Shown here piece by piece: positions 60,554 through 64,000 of a stretch of 64,000 bases of DNA. Source of the DNA: Sphingomonas sp. HMP6 (GTDB lineage Bacteria > Pseudomonadota > Alphaproteobacteria > Sphingomonadales > Sphingomonadaceae); the NCBI RefSeq assembly GCF_013374095.1, contig NZ_AP022672.1, positions 2,293,501-2,357,500 of the forward strand. The letters run 5' to 3'. The first letter of the stretch is position 1; every line of letters starts with the position of its first letter. The notes under the pieces were generated by a model. The model did not search any database, had not been told where the DNA came from, and saw only the letters and a program-made list of their open reading frames with translations. The position numbers and the translations under genes are program-made.

Positions 60554-63500
60554 TCAGAACTTCATGCGGACGCCAGCATAATAACGGCGGCCGAGCGCAT
60601 CGTACGTGCCTGCATCGGTATCCTGACCGGCCGAGGCGCCGATATCGGCGAGGTACGGAGGCTGGTTGTTGAGCAGGTTGTTCGCGCCCACGTAGAATTC
60701 GAAGCCGTCCCGGGTCTGGAAACGGACCTGCGAGTCGAGGTTGAATTGCGGCCGCACGCGGTACAGCGGGTTGGTTCCCGCAGCAGCGCCGGTCAGCTGA
60801 TCGTCGAGGCTCGACTGGCTGATCCACGTGCCCGTCATCGTCAGGCCGAAACCCCGCAGATCGTAACCTGCCGCGACGGTGAACTTGTCACGTGGCGCGC
60901 CGATTTCGCCGGCATAGCTGTCCCGTGCAGACCCTGGCAGCGGAATGGAATAGCCGCTGATCAGGTGGGTATAGGCGCCATGCAGGTTCAGATTGCCGCC
61001 GATGCCAAGGCCGTTGAGGTTCGTGCGCCAATCGATGACCGTATCAATGCCCGAGGTCTTCGCGCCGCCGCTGTTCGACGGCGAGGTGTTGACCTGATCG
61101 AGCGAACCCGGGCTGTTTGGGCCAACGCCAGCCGCGCGGCGCACCACGAGGTTGCAGAACGCCTGGACCGACTGGTTGTAGCACTGGTTCAGGATGAACT
61201 GCAGCGGGGTGGTGACAATCGCATCCTTGATCCGGATGTTATAATAATCGACCGTCACGACCAGGTTGCGCAGGCCGAGCACCGAACGCGGGTTCAGCAC
61301 GACGCCAGCGGTGAAGGAATCGCCTTTTTCTTCCTGCAGCAAGCGGTTGCCGCCGCCGAAGCTGGTGATCCCCTGCAGATCCGCCTGGGATGCCGTGAAC
61401 GCGCCGTTGGCGGTGATGTTCGCTGCCACACCGGGTGCCGCGCGGCAGTTGGTCGCAAGCGTACCGGCTGTCGTTGCGGTGACGCCCACGCACGGATCCT
61501 GCAGACCCGACGGGAAGTCCTGCTGCGGTGCTGAGAACAGCTCGGCAATGTTCGGTGCGCGCACCGAACGCGCCTGCATCACGCGGAAGCGGATGTCGCG
61601 GGTCGGTGCCCATTCGCCGCCGAAGTTATAGCTGAGCGTGTTGCCAACGGTCGAATAATGCGAGCCGCGGACCGCACCCCGGACGTTCAGCGAGTGCACG
61701 AACGGCCGATCCTGCAACAACGGGACGATCGCTTCGGCAAAGCCTTCATAAACGCTCACGCTGCCCGAGGTGGACGGCAGGGCGTTGTTGCCGTTCAGGC
61801 CTTGCTGCGTCAGCAGATCGAACACGTTGCTGCTCGTCTCACGGCGATACTCGCCACCGACGTTGATGCCGATCGGGTCCGCGCCGAAAAGCGAGAACAG
61901 CTTGCCGGTGACGTTCGCGCCGCCGACGGTCTGCGTCACGCGGGTCGCGAGCGTCACCGGAACGGCGAGGTAGCCAGCCGCGGGTGCCAGCGCGTTGATG
62001 CCAAAGATGTTGGCAGGAACGCAGCCCGCCGCGCGGGCGGCCGCATCGGCACACTGGATCGTGCCCGTGACCGGATCACGATACGCGTTCAGCGCCTGGG
62101 TGAAGCGGCGGCTGTCGAACTGGCCATTGCCGCTCTGGTTCTCGACGGTCTGGCCATAGATGCCATACGCTTCGTAGCTGAAGCGATCGTTGAGGAACTT
62201 GCCGTTGATGCCGCCGGCCACGCGGAACAGGTCGCGCTTCGCGCTGCTGGTGCGCGGGCCGAAATCGGACAGGCGTCGATCGAAATAGATGTCGCGGAGG
62301 CCATCACCATCGGTATCCGTCGCGGCGTTGAAGATCGCGTCGGGCACGAATGGGTTGCGGAAGGTGACGCCCCCGACGACCGACTGGATCGCCACCTGGC
62401 CACCGGTTGCAATGTTGACCAGATCGGAACTGAGCGGGAAGGGCTCGATCACCGTGTTGACCTTGGTCCGTGCGAAATTGCCTTCGAGGAAGACGTTGAA
62501 CGCACGCGAGACTTCGAAATTGGCGCGACCGGCAGCGACATAGCGCTCGACCGGGACCGCGAGATAGCGCGAGTCGGAGCGGTTGAAGCCGCCGCAACTG
62601 ACGGTCGTGCAGTTGGTCAGGACGTTGTTGGCGCCGTACGAGAAGATCTGGTTGCCGGCATAGAAGCGACCGCCGGGCGTGAAGCCCGAAAGCAGCGTCG
62701 TCGGGGTGAAGAGATCGGCATCGTTGCCATTGCGGCCGCCCAGGCTGGTCGAATCGACCGCGCTCGAGCCGGCTTCGGTCGAGCGATCGCGCTTCAGCAC
62801 GGTGCCCTGCTTGGAATAGCCACCGAACAGCATGATGTTGCCGCGGCCGTCGGCGAAGTTCTTGCCGGCGAGCACGTTGACCTGCTTGTCGGCGCCATCG
62901 CCCTGCGGCGAAATACCGAACTGGCCATCGACCTGCAGGCCGTCGAACTTCGTCTTGTAGATGAAGTTGACGACACCCGCGACCGCGTCCGACCCGTAAA
63001 CGGCCGATGCGCCACCGGTCAGCACATCGACCCGGTCGAGGAACTGCGTCGGGATGACGTTGAGGTCGACGGCGTTGCTGCCGGGGACGCCCGAGACAAA
63101 GCGGCGGCCGTTGACCAGCACGAGCGTGCGATCGTCACCCAAATTGCGCAGGTTCACCGTGGCGACGCCCGCGCTCTGCGTTGCAAAGCTCGAATTGGTG
63201 CGGCTGATGCCCGGCGTGCCGAACACGGGGTTCAGCTGCAGCACTTCCTGAACGTTGATCGCGCCCTGCTGGCGGATCTGCGCGGCACCGATCGTCTGCA
63301 GCGGGGACGCCGAAACGGCACCCGGCGACGCGATGCGCGATCCGGTAACGATGATGTCTTCGCCTGGAGCCTCGGGCGTGTTCGCCTGGGTCACGGTATC
63401 GCCGGGAACGACGCCCGGTGACTGCACGGAGCAATCCTGGCTCTGCGGGTCGCAAGCCGGGGTGGTCGGGTTCTGCTGCGCGGCGGCGGGCAGGGCGGTC

Positions 63501-63559
63501 AGCGCGGCGCTGACGAATACGCTAGTTGCTAGAAGACGACGACGGATTACAAAAGACAT
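60554..63559 (-). CDS. TonB-dependent receptor, large (OmpA/carbohydrate-type plug)
   Basis: A 1001-residue receptor starting MSFVIRRRLLATSVFVSAAL (GAGG about 9 bp upstream). The plug has EDIIVTGSRIASPGAVSASP, LQTIGAAQIRQQGAINVQEV, RNLGDDRTLVLVNGRRFVSG, QFLDRVDVLTGGASAVYGSD and VAGVVNFIYKTKF. The barrel ends LGRRYYAGVRMKF. A loop carries DTDGDGLRDIYFD, a calcium-loop-like motif. EDIIVTGSRI near the start is the usual extension box of receptors for oligosaccharides and peptides. Ligand unknown. It is upstream of a terminator. Confidence 0.94.
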   Translation of the reverse strand: MSFVIRRRLLATSVFVSAALTALPAAAQQNPTTPACDPQSQDCSVQSPGVVPGDTVTQANTPEAPGEDIIVTGSRIASPGAVSASPLQTIGAAQIRQQGAINVQEVLQLNPVFGTPGISRTNSSFATQSAGVATVNLRNLGDDRTLVLVNGRRFVSGVPGSNAVDLNVIPTQFLDRVDVLTGGASAVYGSDAVAGVVNFIYKTKFDGLQVDGQFGISPQGDGADKQVNVLAGKNFADGRGNIMLFGGYSKQGTVLKRDRSTEAGSSAVDSTSLGGRNGNDADLFTPTTLLSGFTPGGRFYAGNQIFSYGANNVLTNCTTVSCGGFNRSDSRYLAVPVERYVAAGRANFEVSRAFNVFLEGNFARTKVNTVIEPFPLSSDLVNIATGGQVAIQSVVGGVTFRNPFVPDAIFNAATDTDGDGLRDIYFDRRLSDFGPRTSSAKRDLFRVAGGINGKFLNDRFSYEAYGIYGQTVENQSGNGQFDSRRFTQALNAYRDPVTGTIQCADAAARAAGCVPANIFGINALAPAAGYLAVPVTLATRVTQTVGGANVTGKLFSLFGADPIGINVGGEYRRETSSNVFDLLTQQGLNGNNALPSTSGSVSVYEGFAEAIVPLLQDRPFVHSLNVRGAVRGSHYSTVGNTLSYNFGGEWAPTRDIRFRVMQARSVRAPNIAELFSAPQQDFPSGLQDPCVGVTATTAGTLATNCRAAPGVAANITANGAFTASQADLQGITSFGGGNRLLQEEKGDSFTAGVVLNPRSVLGLRNLVVTVDYYNIRIKDAIVTTPLQFILNQCYNQSVQAFCNLVVRRAAGVGPNSPGSLDQVNTSPSNSGGAKTSGIDTVIDWRTNLNGLGIGGNLNLHGAYTHLISGYSIPLPGSARDSYAGEIGAPRDKFTVAAGYDLRGFGLTMTGTWISQSSLDDQLTGAAAGTNPLYRVRPQFNLDSQVRFQTRDGFEFYVGANNLLNNQPPYLADIGASAGQDTDAGTYDALGRRYYAGVRMKF

Positions 63560-63833
63560 TGAATACCTCACCTGGGACGCGCCTTTTGCAAGACGCTGAT
63601 ACTCCCCCCGGCGCGGTTGCTAGGCCGCAATATCGTCGTGCGCTATTGCGATCTGTACTGCGGGATTACTTTCCCATGGCGCTGTTGCATCAATGCTACA
63701 TTACTGAAGCGTAACGATACTTGTTTCGATCGTAAACTTTATACAGCGATGCTGTCCTATTGTTTGCATGGCAGCAGGGCGTGCAGCAGCCCCGACGCCG
63801 CGGGTAAAGTGCGCGTACCCCTGCCTGCAGAAA

Positions 63834-64000
63834 TCAGGGCGCGTCGAACAGCGCCGCGAGTTGCTCGATGATCGTGCCGCCCAATTGCTCGACATCCATG
63901 ATCGTCACGGCGCGCGCATAATAGCGCGTCACGTCATGCCCGATGCCGATCGCGGCGAGCTCGACCGGGGATTTGCCTTCGATCCAGCCGATCACCTGGC
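63834..64000 (-). CDS. cobT: Cobaltochelatase subunit CobT, C-terminal end
   Basis: Partial gene leaving the window. About 55 C-terminal residues: [40 protein letters not shown] and [14 protein letters not shown]. This is the C-terminal VWA region of CobT, the large-subunit partner in cobalt insertion into hydrogenobyrinic acid. The 274 bp between its stop and the receptor start hold no gene that I can see. Confidence 0.85.
   Translation of the reverse strand, partial: QVIGWIEGKSPVELAAIGIGHDVTRYYARAVTIMDVEQLGGTIIEQLAALFDAP

Overview
The window looks like GC-rich chromosomal DNA of a sphingomonad (Alphaproteobacteria, Sphingomonas-like). This rests on the gene set (three large TonB-dependent receptors, a ~1530-residue NAD-glutamate dehydrogenase, a C-terminal cobT fragment, an M13 peptidase, a PKHD-type hydroxylase) and on several families of palindromic intergenic repeats of a kind common in sphingomonads. 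All calls come from reading the sequence and recognising motifs; no search was run.

Layout. 1-2280: end of a cytochrome bd operon (cydA', cydB, and a 38-codon cydX). 2681-3930: a complete IS3-family element without target duplication. 4181-4257: tRNA-Arg(CCG). 4311-26117: ordinary chromosome with nth, a DUF1963-type gene, dapB, a sirtuin, an era / GIY-YIG / rnc / lepB block, pgi, a glutathione reductase, an acyltransferase, a TauD-like dioxygenase, an M13 peptidase, a TonB receptor, acs, a reductase/epimerase and a propionyl-CoA carboxylase beta gene cut off after about 281 codons.

26118-47725 is an accessory island. It begins with an IS6-family element that truncates pccB and ends with a large serine recombinase whose last codons lie inside tRNA-Thr(CGT) at 47726-47801. 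The island carries a PolB-type 3'-5' exonuclease, two MobA/MobL-like HUH proteins and a ParB-like protein inside a tightly packed operon of unknown genes. One of the two HUH genes is split by an IS1380-family element. The most striking part is 41244-43915: a strong promoter, an unknown gene, a Lon-like AAA+ protein with altered Walker residues, a beta-grasp ubiquitin-like protein and an E1-type ThiF enzyme, in one overlapping operon. A candidate RSF1010-type oriT (hairpin followed by a TAATGCGCCC core) lies at the start of the interrupted relaxase gene. The island therefore looks like an integrative mobilizable element that has lost transfer function and its left end.

47802-64000 returns to chromosome. 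It holds a PAS-domain gene, gdh2, and an iron-acquisition cluster (TonB siderophore receptor, Sel1-repeat protein, PiuC-like hydroxylase, PepSY membrane protein) preceded by two tandem Fur-box-like sites. These are followed by a secreted protein, a ribbon-helix-helix protein, a 1001-residue TonB receptor with a clear terminator, and the C-terminal end of cobT running off the window.
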